Below the pieces are notes generated by a model that was not told where the DNA came from, did not search any database, and saw nothing but the letters and a program-made list of their open reading frames with translations. Positions 54,580-64,000 of a stretch of DNA of 64,000 nt are shown in pieces. The number at the start of each line of letters is the position of its first letter. The first letter of the stretch is position 1. The position numbers and the translations under genes were made by a program. This stretch comes from Alternaria dauci (lineage: Eukaryota > Ascomycota > Dothideomycetes > Pleosporales > Pleosporaceae): positions 1,302,001 to 1,366,000 of the forward strand of contig NC_091272.1 of assembly GCF_042100115.1 (NCBI RefSeq), in the 5' to 3' direction.

Positions 54580-56193
54580 TTACCCTGCATCTGCGCTGTG
54601 GTGGGGCAGGACGCTCGGTTGTAAAGCTACCGAGACGTCCACGCGCTGACGAGATGCTCCGCGTCCCAATAACTTGGACGTTGGGGGCAGAAGTGATACC
54701 TCGCCTTCAGGTCGCTCGACAACAGCTTGCATTCCTTTGCTACTCGATCTGCCGTCAAGATGTACCTCCGACTTCCTAGTAACCTTTTCTAAAGACTCTT
54801 CTGTCCAGAGCGGAAAAACGACAACGGTTTCGCCCTCAGTATCAGTAGGGTGATGCATGAGACACAATTGTTCTACAGCATCCATCATCCCGATCACCTC
54901 GATGACAGTCTGGTCTAATGGAAGACGAAAGTGTTCTCGCGATAGCTTGTCGTTGAAGAGAAGATAGTTCGAAAGCACCAACACTAGCAAAGAAGTGCTG
55001 TAACTGTGCCGAGCATTCTGCAACTGGGTAGTCCGCAATCGCCAGGTGTGGTTTCTGATATTAGAATGTATGGCCAGGCGATCAGATACGACCAAGTTGT
55101 CGCGCTTGTCTATGGCCTTCACGATGTATCTGTTCCAGAATATCGGGTTCGTATTGCCAGCGAGAATCGATCGCTCTACGAAGAACTCCCGAAAGAGCAC
55201 CCAGAGTCTCCTAGCCTGCTCTCGAGCTGGTGAAGGTGGCGCGGTTCCCCGAGGTACATTGTCGTTCTTCCTTGCGACTTGTATGAGGTGCTGCATGTGT
55301 TCTATGCTGATGATTAAATCATCCTCGATTGTAAAACAGTCCTGTGTGTCTGTATTTTCAAAGTGAATGCCGTTCAGAGAGACTGCTAGATACACAGAGC
55401 TAGCACATAGCCGTTCATGGTAGGTCCAGGTCCGCCAGAACCACGTGTCCTGCAGGAGGTGTTCAAGAGTAGCCACAAAACACTCGATTACCGACAACTC
55501 CGCCGTATGTAGGTCGTTGAGATCAGATGTCAAACTTGCGAGCATCGATGGATTCGAGATGGGTATACACAAGGGTGCTAGAGCACATTGGCTTTCTGCA
55601 TACACTCTATCCATGCATTGTAGGTGTCTTTCGACGTCCAGAACATCTCTTTGATCGACGCACAATTGATCGAGCCAGAAATAATGTATACCTTGATGCG
55701 CAGCGAAGCGTAATGTACGGTGTATGACGTGATTCAAGTCTGAAGCTACGTGCAAAGATGTGGCATCCGGTCGAAGAATGACATATTGTGGAATATTATC
55801 AGCCACTAGTCCAGAACGTTGCCAGGTATAGGAGATGGTGAGGTACGGTCCGGGGATCGGAATGAGAGGAGAGAGGCGAAGATAGACAATGTCTGATTGC
55901 TGTTGGTGGTGCGGTAATTTCTCGGCTGCTAACGAGAGGAAGCGGAGCGACAGAGGCTGGTCGGGCTGCTTGCGATACAAAGCAACCTCTTGAATCTCTC
56001 GTATGCTAGCAAGCAGAGCCTCGGGGCTGCCGTGAATTTCTCTGAACGTAAGATGAGTATCTTGCTGCATGATGAGGACCAGACTGGGGATGAATTGCGA
56101 GGCAAAGCAGAGCTCATTGGAAAGCAATGTTCCAGAGTGAGAATAGGAAGGTAGCACGGTGTGCAGGGATGAGATGATCACGAAGAAGCACAT
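54580..56193 (-). CDS. HET-domain (heterokaryon incompatibility) protein
   Basis: One uninterrupted frame ends at TAA 54582-54580. The first codon in frame after the upstream stop is the ATG at 56193, giving 537 residues. An inner ATG near 56070 (MQQDTHLTFREIHG) may be the true start, because the first 41 residues are hydrophobic and unlike other HET proteins. The HET domain is seen in the order YLTISYTWQRSG, then HYFWLDQLCVDQRD, then HLQCMDRVYAESQCALAP, with RTWTYHERLCAS further on, where W-x-YHER replaces the commoner RGWTLQE. The C-terminus is variable and has no second domain. HET proteins trigger cell death when incompatible hyphae fuse or after NLR signalling. Whether this one is active is unknown. 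It is divergent from the aldolase gene. Confidence 0.88.
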   Translation of the reverse strand: MCFFVIISSLHTVLPSYSHSGTLLSNELCFASQFIPSLVLIMQQDTHLTFREIHGSPEALLASIREIQEVALYRKQPDQPLSLRFLSLAAEKLPHHQQQSDIVYLRLSPLIPIPGPYLTISYTWQRSGLVADNIPQYVILRPDATSLHVASDLNHVIHRTLRFAAHQGIHYFWLDQLCVDQRDVLDVERHLQCMDRVYAESQCALAPLCIPISNPSMLASLTSDLNDLHTAELSVIECFVATLEHLLQDTWFWRTWTYHERLCASSVYLAVSLNGIHFENTDTQDCFTIEDDLIISIEHMQHLIQVARKNDNVPRGTAPPSPAREQARRLWVLFREFFVERSILAGNTNPIFWNRYIVKAIDKRDNLVVSDRLAIHSNIRNHTWRLRTTQLQNARHSYSTSLLVLVLSNYLLFNDKLSREHFRLPLDQTVIEVIGMMDAVEQLCLMHHPTDTEGETVVVFPLWTEESLEKVTRKSEVHLDGRSSSKGMQAVVERPEGEVSLLPPTSKLLGRGASRQRVDVSVALQPSVLPHHSADAG

Positions 56194-56586
56194 GTGATTA
56201 CATTACCCCCTAAAGGCAAAGCCTGCTATTTTCTTGCTACATGTTTGACACGCAGTTGACGTGCGCGATAGACAAGATGATGTCTCTGGATGCATTCGGC
56301 ATTTGGTTGGTGATGAGAGAAATGGGGAAAGAGAGCCGGTGATAAAGCTGGCCGGCGACTAGGGCGGCACCCCCGCAGCCTGTCTTGAGCTCGACTGGAC
56401 GGCCCTCCCACCTTTCTCCACTCGACGCGCCCTACGAAGTGATAAGGAGGTGTTATTGCCTTGATAGCGCTCGTATGTAGTATATCAACCGCACGTTCAA
56501 GCAGTGCGCGAATCTGATTTTGATCAATTGTAACTCACACACGATCTGCTTATTCACAGCTAGGCTCCATCGCGTCTCATCCCAAC
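56194..56586. promoter_or_regulatory. divergent upstream region of the HET and class II aldolase genes
   Basis: Start codons lie 393 bases apart on opposite strands, so regulatory DNA is shared or adjacent. No defined motif is claimed. Confidence 0.45.
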
Positions 56587-57687
56587 ATGGCACCCTCTGC
56601 TATCCAGACCGAACCAGCGCCCGTCGCGCATACCAAGCAGGTCGTCCCACGATCCAAAGACGACGCGACCAAGGAATTGACGCCCCTACAAGCCATATCG
56701 CAGGGCGTGTGCCTCCCTGGCATCCCACTCTTTTCCGCATACGACAAACATCGCGCATGGATACTATCGCACATGGCCGGTCAGTGCAGTACGCACGCGT
56801 TTCGAATGCATCCAACTGACGTATTCCAGGCGCTTTCCGCGTCTTTGCACGGAACGGCCTGACTGAGGGCATGAGCGGTAAGAATTGTCCCTGTACGACC
56901 TGCGTGTCAGACATACACTGACTCTGTATATTCACTTTCTAGGCCACATCAGTGTGAGGGACCCCGAGCATCCACATACTTTCTGGACCAACCCGCTCGG
57001 AAAGCATTTTGGCCTTCTCAAGGCATCGGATATGGTCTTGGTCGATTACGAGGGCAAGGTGGTGGGAGGCAACCAAAGCAGGCCTGCAAACGCAGCAGGC
57101 TTCCTTATACACTCGGCGATACACAAGGCAAGGCCCGATGTCAACGCGGCGTGCCACTGCCATGGAAAGGCAGGCAAGGCGTGGAGTGCCTTCGCAAAGC
57201 CATTGGAAATGCTGAATCAGGACGTCTGCTACTTCTACGGCGATGCACAAGCTGTGTATGAAGACTTTGGCGGCGTTGTCTTCAGCGAAGAAGAGGGCAA
57301 GAAACTGGCCGCCGCTTTGGGGCCAAAGGGCAAGGGCATGGTCCTGAGAAATCACGGCCTGCTGGTATGTGCCACGTCGCCTCCTCTCGGCATCCAGCTG
57401 ACGCTGACACCACACAGACAGTGGGAGGTACCGTCGACGAAGCCGCATTCCTCTACACCCTCATGGAACGCTCTTGCGACGTTCAACTCAAAATTGAAGC
57501 GGCAGCCGCCAATGGCGTCCCCAAGGTGTATGTTGACGATGATGCAGCGGCATACACATTCAAGATGGCAAGCGACGCTGAGAGCTTGTACTGGGAGTTC
57601 CAGCCAGACCTCGAGTACGAGTACCAAATGAGCAATGGCGCCTTCGCGCATCCCGACTGCGACGAGGTAGTATGGCCGGGTTACTGA
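56587..57687 (+). CDS. class II aldolase/adducin-family protein
   Basis: Four exons (56587-56779, 56830-56877, 56943-57364, 57418-57687) give 310 residues. The class II aldolase/adducin N-terminal domain is recognised from the start of the domain [33 protein letters not shown], then LLKASDMVLVDYEGKVVGG, the zinc-ligand region IHSAIHKARPDVNAACHCHGKAGKAWS, and [27 protein letters not shown]. Histidines in HCHGK and in RNHGLL fit the metal site. Fungal members of this group are cytosolic and of uncertain substrate, related to L-fuculose- or L-ribulose-phosphate aldolases. A C-terminal extension ending EVVWPGY is common in the group. The 48-nt second exon is confirmed by phase. Confidence 0.93.
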
Positions 57688-59415
57688 TCGCCAAGATTGG
57701 TACTGCCGGCATCTACATTAGTACAAGCAAGTCGGTGTTTTCTGACTTATGCCACCAATGCGACAACAAATCCTCAAGGAAAGCACTATCCTTGGCTCTG
57801 AGACATTGATGTGAATGGCCCTAAATAGCTGAGTGAGTATCCTGGGCGCAACTCAGCGAATGCGGACAGAACGTGCTTTTTGCGGAATTCCGAGGTCCGT
57901 TCATCGGAAAGTTTATCCTTCTCCTAATACCCTGTCGCAATCTTCTCAAACGTCCCGTTCTATCTCCTATGTTTTCTTCACCAAGTGCTTCCAACTGCCA
58001 GCTGATCGCCGACGTTCAAGGTTCCCAGTCCGCGCTCTCCGCCCGTCGTGGTTCCATGTCCAGGCGCACAGGCAGAGCCAATTGGGCATCAAGGTCGATG
58101 CGGAGACACCGGACTCCATTCTTCCACGTAATTTGCTCTCCTTCCGCTGTCAGCAGCATCACGTCGTCATACGTTGAATGACTGCTCTGGGCTATGCGCC
58201 CATCTCACGTCTAGTACAGACGATTCCGTCTGTTAGCCTCTCTGGTGGAGTGAATTCTTGGCCACACTCTACGCTATACATACCAAGGCTGCCGCAGAGG
58301 CGACCGACCACAGATCCAAGAGCTATCGCCCACCTGCATCGGTTTCAGTGACCGTTTTCGGTTTGACGGCGGAGATTTCAATGACTCTGGCCATGCGTCG
58401 GTCTGGCGATTGGCATTCTCTTGGTTAATTTATACGCCTCTGCTCAGTAGCGGCGGCACATGCCTGGGGAGCTGCACGGCAGCGACGATCTGCGGGCAAG
58501 CTAAAGGTGGTGGATGTTGCACAGCGCGATTCGACGGGTCTAGGTCGGCGACCGTTTAGGCCATTCCGCTCCGCCGTGTGTGAATATATGCACCATTGCA
58601 CAACCATCGTGAGTTATGTTATTTACAGGCAACGAGGCTACCTTGTCGTCGCATCACGCTAATGCCACGCGTCAAGACCTGCTAAGCAGTGGTAAGGTTA
58701 CGCTTTGACCTTCCCGCAACGGACCGACTTTATGATACTCGTTGCGTGTCATCGTTTCAAGCAACTCAGCCTCTCCCGGCCATCCTTAACCGCTGGGCTT
58801 GTTACAGTACACTGTGGTCACGATTTCTCCACGCCAAGTCTCCGCACTGTTGAACCTCCATTGTTAATGCATTGGCAGCAGCCACAAGACCGTTCCTCGC
58901 CAAGGTCGCGGGATCGACTGAAAGTGGCAACGGAGCTATCTCGCCCCTGCGCTATTGCTCTCGGCAACCAAGAGTTTGTTATGGAAGCAGGGTTCATGCT
59001 TCAGCATCTAGGCTTTTAGGAGGGTAGACCGGAATGTTTGGTTTCCATTACACAAGCTCGTGCCGCACCCCAAGAAAACCAAGTCCATTTCATAATCGTA
59101 CTTGCTGCGCAGCCAGAGGGGGCTGCGCAAAGGTAGTAAAGAGATGGGCTGCTTGGCAGTGGTAAACTATGCATGGTGCGCATAGAAAACGTGAATACTG
59201 TGCGCTTGGCGGCTTTGCAGTAAACAGCAGAGCTTTGTGCTTACAGAGCTAGGACAGTCCCGTGAATTAAAACGGCAAAGTCTCATTTTGTGGCTTCTCT
59301 AGATCACATATAAGATGTCCTCGCACCGCAACAACGTTTGGTACCACAGTAACTTAATCAGTCATCCAACCGACTCTTTCCATTCTCACATCACGCAAGA
59401 ATCTGCACTGTCACC
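57688..59415. other. 1.7 kb interval without recognised gene
   Basis: Several short frames exist on both strands, but none shows a family match or plausible splicing. The interval presumably holds the aldolase 3' end and the carbonic anhydrase promoter. The remainder is unexplained. Confidence 0.45.
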
Positions 59416-60267
59416 ATGCTGTTCCAATCTATCATTCTGGCCGCCGCCACTCTGGCACCCACAGCGCTCGCCTGCCCCCAACACACCAACGCCAAACGCC
59501 ATGTACACCTCACCACAAGACAACAAGTCACTCCGGGCAATGTGACGGACAACGACTGGGCCTACGAAGCATCCTTCAACTGGGGAAGGATCCACTCCGA
59601 CTACCACCTCTGCCAAACCGGAACCCAACAATCTCCCATCGCCCTCTCGCTCGGCAACGGACTGTCCCTCAACCATGTGCCTAGCTTCATTCAGTACAAC
59701 GGCAGCATCGCCGGCAACTTTTACAACTGGGGCTACGGTCCCGCCTTCACCGTTGCACACGCGGAGGAGGTAGTAGAGGGCGAAATTGATTGGACGACGC
59801 ACCCTAGCTTCACCTACGACAACGAGACCGTGTACCTCAAGGGCTGGCACATTCACGCCCCAGCTGATCACTCCGTTAGCGGTGATCGCAGCAAAGCGGA
59901 GCTCCATCTCGTCCACGTCGACGCCACTGGCCACGAGAAATCCGTCATGGCTATTCGCCTCGACCCTGGTAACAGGAACTCGACTTTCTTTGAGCAACTG
60001 CCTGACATGATTGGCTACACAGAGATGGGTATTGAGCAGCCTACTACCATGGACTTTACGTCTCTGCTCCAGAGCGTTCTTTACTTCAACGAGTTCTGGA
60101 CGTACCAGGGTAGCTTGACCAGCCCGCCGTGCACGGAGGGCATTCGCTGGTTCGTCGCTAGACAGATTCTCTTCACTGGTGTCGATCAGATGAGGGCTAT
60201 TCTCGGTGCTAGCACCTACTCTGCGAGGGCGGAGCAAGAGGTCTGGCAGCACAGGATCAATGAGTAA
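59416..60267 (+). CDS. secreted alpha-class carbonic anhydrase
   Basis: A single exon of 283 residues begins with the signal peptide MLFQSIILAAATLAPTALAC. The alpha-type fold is shown by QTGTQQSPIAL, NWGYGPAFTV, and the zinc-binding histidines in GWHIHAPADH and ELHLVHVDA. The substrate-pocket sequence LTSPPCTEGIRWFV lies near the C-terminus. The enzyme interconverts CO2 and bicarbonate outside the cell or in the wall. The paired cysteines in CQTG and PPCTEG form the typical disulphide. Alpha carbonic anhydrases are present in only some ascomycetes and are often multi-copy. An antisense frame of almost equal length is judged an artefact of codon composition. Confidence 0.95.
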   Translation: MLFQSIILAAATLAPTALACPQHTNAKRHVHLTTRQQVTPGNVTDNDWAYEASFNWGRIHSDYHLCQTGTQQSPIALSLGNGLSLNHVPSFIQYNGSIAGNFYNWGYGPAFTVAHAEEVVEGEIDWTTHPSFTYDNETVYLKGWHIHAPADHSVSGDRSKAELHLVHVDATGHEKSVMAIRLDPGNRNSTFFEQLPDMIGYTEMGIEQPTTMDFTSLLQSVLYFNEFWTYQGSLTSPPCTEGIRWFVARQILFTGVDQMRAILGASTYSARAEQEVWQHRINE

Positions 60268-60652
60268 ACAGTCTTGCGTTTAAGAATCTTCACCCATATC
60301 GAGGAGCCACAATTTGGTGGTCGAAGAAGTCATTTTGTTTTAGCATAGAGGTATTGGAGAAAGCGAGGCGTTGGTGGCAGGGAAGCATTTTACTTGCGAA
60401 TTCTCTCATTCTGAGAGAACCTCTTCGTTCGGGTCGTTGAGAATGGAGGAGGTTTTGATTAGCTCAAGTTGATATACGTCATCGCAGTACCATGGGACGA
60501 AGTGCAGAGATAAGACGGCAACCGTGGTACAGCATCGTGGATAGGGAAGTAATCGGCCTACATTCTTTCGGTTCATCTTTAGAATCCTTCTTGCGCAAAT
60601 ATACCTTCCAAATTCTTTGATGAATCAAAACAACAAATGGTCTAGCCGCTCT
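60268..60652. other. convergent intergenic holding the second repeat copy
   Basis: About 385 bases between the carbonic anhydrase stop and the last exon of the short-chain dehydrogenase. It contains the second copy of the dispersed repeat and nothing else recognisable. Confidence 0.5.
60388..60495 (+). repeat. dispersed repeat, copy 2 (about 108 bp)
   Basis: Partner of 52565-52670 in the same orientation, at roughly 86% identity by eye. It lies about 120 bases past the carbonic anhydrase stop and includes the palindromic core TCTCATTCTGAGA. Confidence 0.85.
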
Positions 60653-61695
60653 CTACCATGCACAGTGTCCACCATCAACTCTCAAATCCTACAAGGCTCC
60701 GATTAGCTCCAAAGCCCCTATTTCAATCACAATGGGCGAGATCAACTCACAGCACCAGTAACATAACTACTCCCCTCACTCAACAAAAACAACACAGGCG
60801 CCCGAAACTCCTCGGGCACGCTAATCCTCCCTAACATATTCTGCCTAGCCCACTCCTCCGTCAGCCCCCTTTTCCGCGCCTCCGCGCTGAGCGGCGTGTC
60901 GATATGCCCGGGACTAATAGTGTTAACCCGAATCGGCGGGTATTTTTTCCGAGGCTCTTGGCTGGGGTTCGGGTTCGTTGCTGTGACCGTGCTGCCTGGG
61001 AAGGTGTTCTGCGGATGACCCCATTCTGCCGCGAGCGAACGGGCGAGTTGGTGCACAGCCGCTTTTGAGGCGTTGTATGCGGCGGTGTTGATTCCGTGGT
61101 TGGATATGTGACCGGAGATTGAGGCAAAGAGTACGATGCTTCCTGGGAGCGAGGTGGCATGGAGTTCATTTGCCACGGCGCGGGCGATGAGGAAGGTGCC
61201 GGAAACGTTGATGTCGAGGATCTTGCGAAATGTCATAATGGGGTAGTCACATGCATCGCTCTCTCCAGAGATTGCGGCACATGAGACAAGACCACGGATC
61301 GGATGGCGGAGAGTGGTACGGAGGGTGGTGAAGGCTGACGTGATACTAACTTCATCCTGGACATCCAGAGTCTGGAAAATTGCCAAAGTGTTGTTTGATT
61401 TAGCATGTCCCTGAATCAAACCTAAGGACTGTTATAACAGACTTGATGGTCTTGCTTTTGCTAGCATACTCCAAGCTTCGGAGCTGGGGCTCGAAACATC
61501 GACAAAGACGACGTCTCCGCCACTTTCCAGGATTGCTTTACCAACAACGGTGCCCACTGCACCAGCACCTCCGGAAACTGAAGGCTGTGTTAGATCTAGG
61601 TAGATTTCCAGTCAGTGAGCCAAACTTATGATAGTCCGCCTGTCTAGCTTGAAAAGTTCCTTCGTCGCAACGTGACTGGGTGCAGGATGCGTCAT
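60653..61695 (-). CDS. short-chain dehydrogenase/reductase
   Basis: Four exons on the minus strand (61626-61695, 61470-61577, 60751-61421, 60653-60688) give 294 residues. The start MTHPAPSHVATKELFKLDRRTIII leads into the NAD(P)-binding SGGAGAVG and FVDVS. The remaining SDR marks are VSCAAIS (NNAG position), the catalytic Ser in FASISG and YNASK with Tyr and Lys, then VNTISPGHIDTPL. The last 36-nt exon supplies TGADLRVDGGHCAW, the normal SDR ending. Without it the frame would stop at TGAVS. The first donor (GTTTGG) is weak, so the exact junction near 61626 is less certain. An inserted loop (FPGSTVTATNPNPSQEPRKK) follows the active site. It lies tandem to the regulator gene upstream. The substrate is unknown. 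Confidence 0.85.
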
Positions 61696-61930
61696 GATGG
61701 AAAGCAAGAATGACAACTTCCAGAAGTCGCGAAAGTAATGATTTTGTAACGCAATCCAGGTGTACACAATGGTGGCTAGTTGAAAGCGGGGTTATGACGT
61801 AAGATAATGGCAGAAACAGGTGGTGCATACTGGTTGATCACCCTCGTTCAGTCGGCTGCCCTTCGCACCTTGACCAGTAGAAACCGCAGATGGCTCCTGT
61901 ATCAAAGAAGTGGTTATGTTTTTAGGGCTA

Positions 61931-63942
61931 TCAATACATAAGTGAGTCTACTTTTAAGGCATCCTTGATTGCACAGTATCTGAGCACGCCTATACATTTG
62001 CCCAGCAAAGCTAGGTAGTTGACGAAGGGCTTATTGTTCAATGCATTTCGCGAAGCTTTATGAGCGATCATGACGCCTGCAGTATACGGGGTGTTACTAA
62101 GATGTTTTGTTAGCATATTTTCGGGCTCATGGCGTATGTCTGAAATACATGCACAGCCAGCACACTTGCACTACTTTGCCTTCCTGTAACATAAGATCCA
62201 TGACGGAAGCGTTCAGTTCCGCGGCCTGATATCCTTCTTCGATCGCTCGTCGTGCTTCTGTAGGGAGAGCTACTTTACCATCCGCATTTAGCGGAATGTA
62301 CGCGATAATCAGTCGCCTTAAAAGCAGCATCATTGCTGACAGATAAAACAGATGGACGTAGTATATCACCGGACGGAACGTAGCTGTGATATCGCTGTCT
62401 TCTCCCCCAACAGGGAAGCAACGGACATCCAATGAGGAAGACGCGCATGAAATTTCGACAATCGTCCACGAAACTCAAGTATGGTGTCTTCATGCACAGG
62501 GGCTTTGGTTGGTAGGCGACGGAGCAAGCTTGCCTTGATGATGGAAACTTTGACGCATTCACGACGGATCATGTCTTCTGGCGGTATGTCCAATTCGTCC
62601 TGAGGTAAATGAACGTCTGGAATTACCGAATCTGAATCATGGCCAAGTGATGCGCTTAGCCAACTAATGCAAGGTCAACGCTGCTATGGATTCACTCAAC
62701 ATGAAATCAGTACTCACCATTGCAAGTGAACAAGAGTCCTATATGTGCGGCGAATATCCTCGTAGTAACTGAGAGACCAGTCTGGCGGACATTGTTTAAG
62801 ACTGATCTTGTGATTACGAGGAAGACTTAGTCCAAGTTCTAGAAATAGTCAGTGGTGACCTGTTTTAGAATCATACCAATGTAAGCTAGAGCGACTGTGG
62901 CTTTGAAGACGATATTGTACATTGAAAGCAATGCACATAGCTTCATTGCTCGAAGCGGATTGAACGATATGGCAGAGTCTAGTCCATGCTTTGCGACTGC
63001 GTAAAAGTAGTCAGTGAATTCGGGTGGCGGCGCCGTTGCTGGATCAGCGAGTTGGAAGTGTACGACGCCGATGGCTGCCATGCCTGCAAGCTCTACAGCG
63101 TATGTACGCAATTGGATATTATTTCCGTTGATGAACACATCTCCAAGTGGTATGTGGCTATTGCCTGAGGCCTTCATTGCTGCAATGCTTACTTGAACGT
63201 CGTCCTTGTTCATGACGTAAAAAAGCGCACCCACGCAGTCGAAGAACATCTCCAGTGAGCCGTCGATCTTGTCGACGGATGCATCTTTCTGATTTGGAGC
63301 AAGTAGGGTAACGGCCGTCAAGTTGTACTCCTTCTTTCGAGCAACGGAGAACTTGGGATGATCCATAATTTCTGGCATAGTGAGCATTGCCGAGGTCGGG
63401 GAATCGTTCGTTGTCGATGGATAGTTCTTGCTGACATTGGTTTCGAGGGGTGCTGCAGTCATGGAAGAACTAGGATGACTCATTTCGAAGTTCTTGAAGA
63501 TAACACTGAGATCTTCACCCTGAGAAGCTCGCATGTGTCGCAACAATGCTGCAGCTTTGGTCGGAGAGGCTGTCTGTAGATACCACACAACTTCATATAA
63601 TGAGGTCTTGTCGTTCTCTAGCTCTTCGATCTTTCTCTTCTGCGCCTGGGCGAGCAACGCGCCAGTAGGCGGATCATACCCACATGTTGACTCTCGCTCC
63701 ACGCAGGAACGACAGACTGGTCTGACACCATCACAATGTTTGACATTAGCTTCTGTTCGAGAAAAGCATTTTCAGCCTTGGCGACGGATGAAGTGAAAGA
63801 CCTTGGTTCTCCGGGCGCGGCATGTGACACAAGCTGCCGCCACTCTTGAAAGAGTACGGTTGGTAGATCCTGCTTTACTGTTGCCAGCCGCAACGGTAGG
63901 AACACCTTCAGGACGCGGTGCTAAGTCTCTGTAGGAGGACAT
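61931..63942 (-). pseudogene. Zn2Cys6 transcription factor, apparently disrupted
   Basis: Exons can be traced from ATG 63942: 63802-63942, 62877-63735, 62718-62838, then from 62663 onward and a last part ending at TGA 61931. The zinc cluster reads CVTCRARRTK then CDGVRPVCRSCVERESTC, correct only if the 66 bases 63736-63801 are removed. That intron has a weak GTCTTT donor, a good CTAAT branch site, and ends AT instead of AG. Downstream, the fungal_trans domain (FFDCVGALFYVMNKDDV; ELAGMAAIGVVHFQ; RLSKFHARLPHWM) loses frame at a C5 run, 62404-62408. The continuation TFRPVIYYVHLFYLSAMMLLLRR lies one frame over. A canonical GTATTT..CTTAG intron then leads to KPFVNYLALLGKCIGVLRYC. The two lesions suggest a young pseudogene or sequence errors. 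The 3' terminus is uncertain. Confidence 0.6.
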
Positions 63943-64000
63943 TACGACGGCTCGAATAGACGACTAGCGCGAAGACTTAGGCAGTGGTCTAATTTGGACG

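Noticed and set aside
57688..59415. Search for an additional gene in the 1.7-kb gap
   Set aside because: No frame on either strand had a recognisable domain, good splice chain or start context.
59386..60252. Long antisense frame (288 codons) opposite the carbonic anhydrase gene
   Set aside because: It mirrors the sense gene almost end to end. Its low-stop character follows from GC-rich third positions of the real gene, and it shows no family motif.

Overview
This is a gene-dense stretch of nuclear DNA from a filamentous ascomycete. Most genes contain short introns of about 45-70 bases with GT..AG ends and CTAAC/CTGAC-like branch sites. Intergenic gaps are usually 0.3-1 kb. The families are typically fungal: Zn2Cys6 regulators, a HET-domain protein, a PTH11-like rhodopsin-domain protein, DUF1996 and DUF3176 proteins, and an isoamyl-alcohol-oxidase-like flavoenzyme. 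Protein composition and gene style fit Dothideomycetes (Pleosporales-like). That placement is an inference from family resemblance; I could not run a search.

Layout: 1-12 kb is mostly accessory (secreted FAD oxidase cut by the left edge, amino-acid/choline-type permease, thimet-type oligopeptidase, rhodopsin-domain membrane protein, then about 2 kb without a recognisable gene). 12-22 kb is housekeeping (bZIP factor, mitochondrial ribosomal protein uL29m, Rab GDI, the GPI-anchor enzyme Mcd4, an unknown coiled-coil protein). 23-32 kb holds a lineage-specific acidic protein, a C2H2 zinc-finger protein and a large Zn2Cys6 transcription factor. 32-47 kb is again housekeeping (Atp12 chaperone, Osh1-type oxysterol-binding protein, NRDE2, Utp10). 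47-64 kb is accessory: an orphan reading frame, a DUF1996 secreted protein, a DUF3176 membrane protein, an aldo-keto reductase, a HET protein, a class II aldolase, a secreted alpha carbonic anhydrase, a short-chain dehydrogenase and a damaged-looking Zn2Cys6 regulator.

Several pairs are divergent and probably share promoter DNA: bZIP/MRPL4, Zn2Cys6 factor/ATP12, NRDE2/UTP10 and HET/aldolase. UTP10 has a perfect PAC-like ribosome-biogenesis box 52 bases before its ATG. Points that most deserve a second look are two coding micro-exons of 13 and 14 nt, a diverged repeat of about 106 bp present on both sides of the 52-60 kb accessory block, and the last regulator gene. In that gene the intron interrupting the zinc cluster lacks an AG acceptor, and a C5 homopolymer carries an apparent one-base frameshift. 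I found no CRISPR array, rRNA, intact transposon or convincing tRNA gene, and no clear undescribed multi-gene system. Exon boundaries were deduced by eye from splice consensus, reading phase and family alignment from memory.
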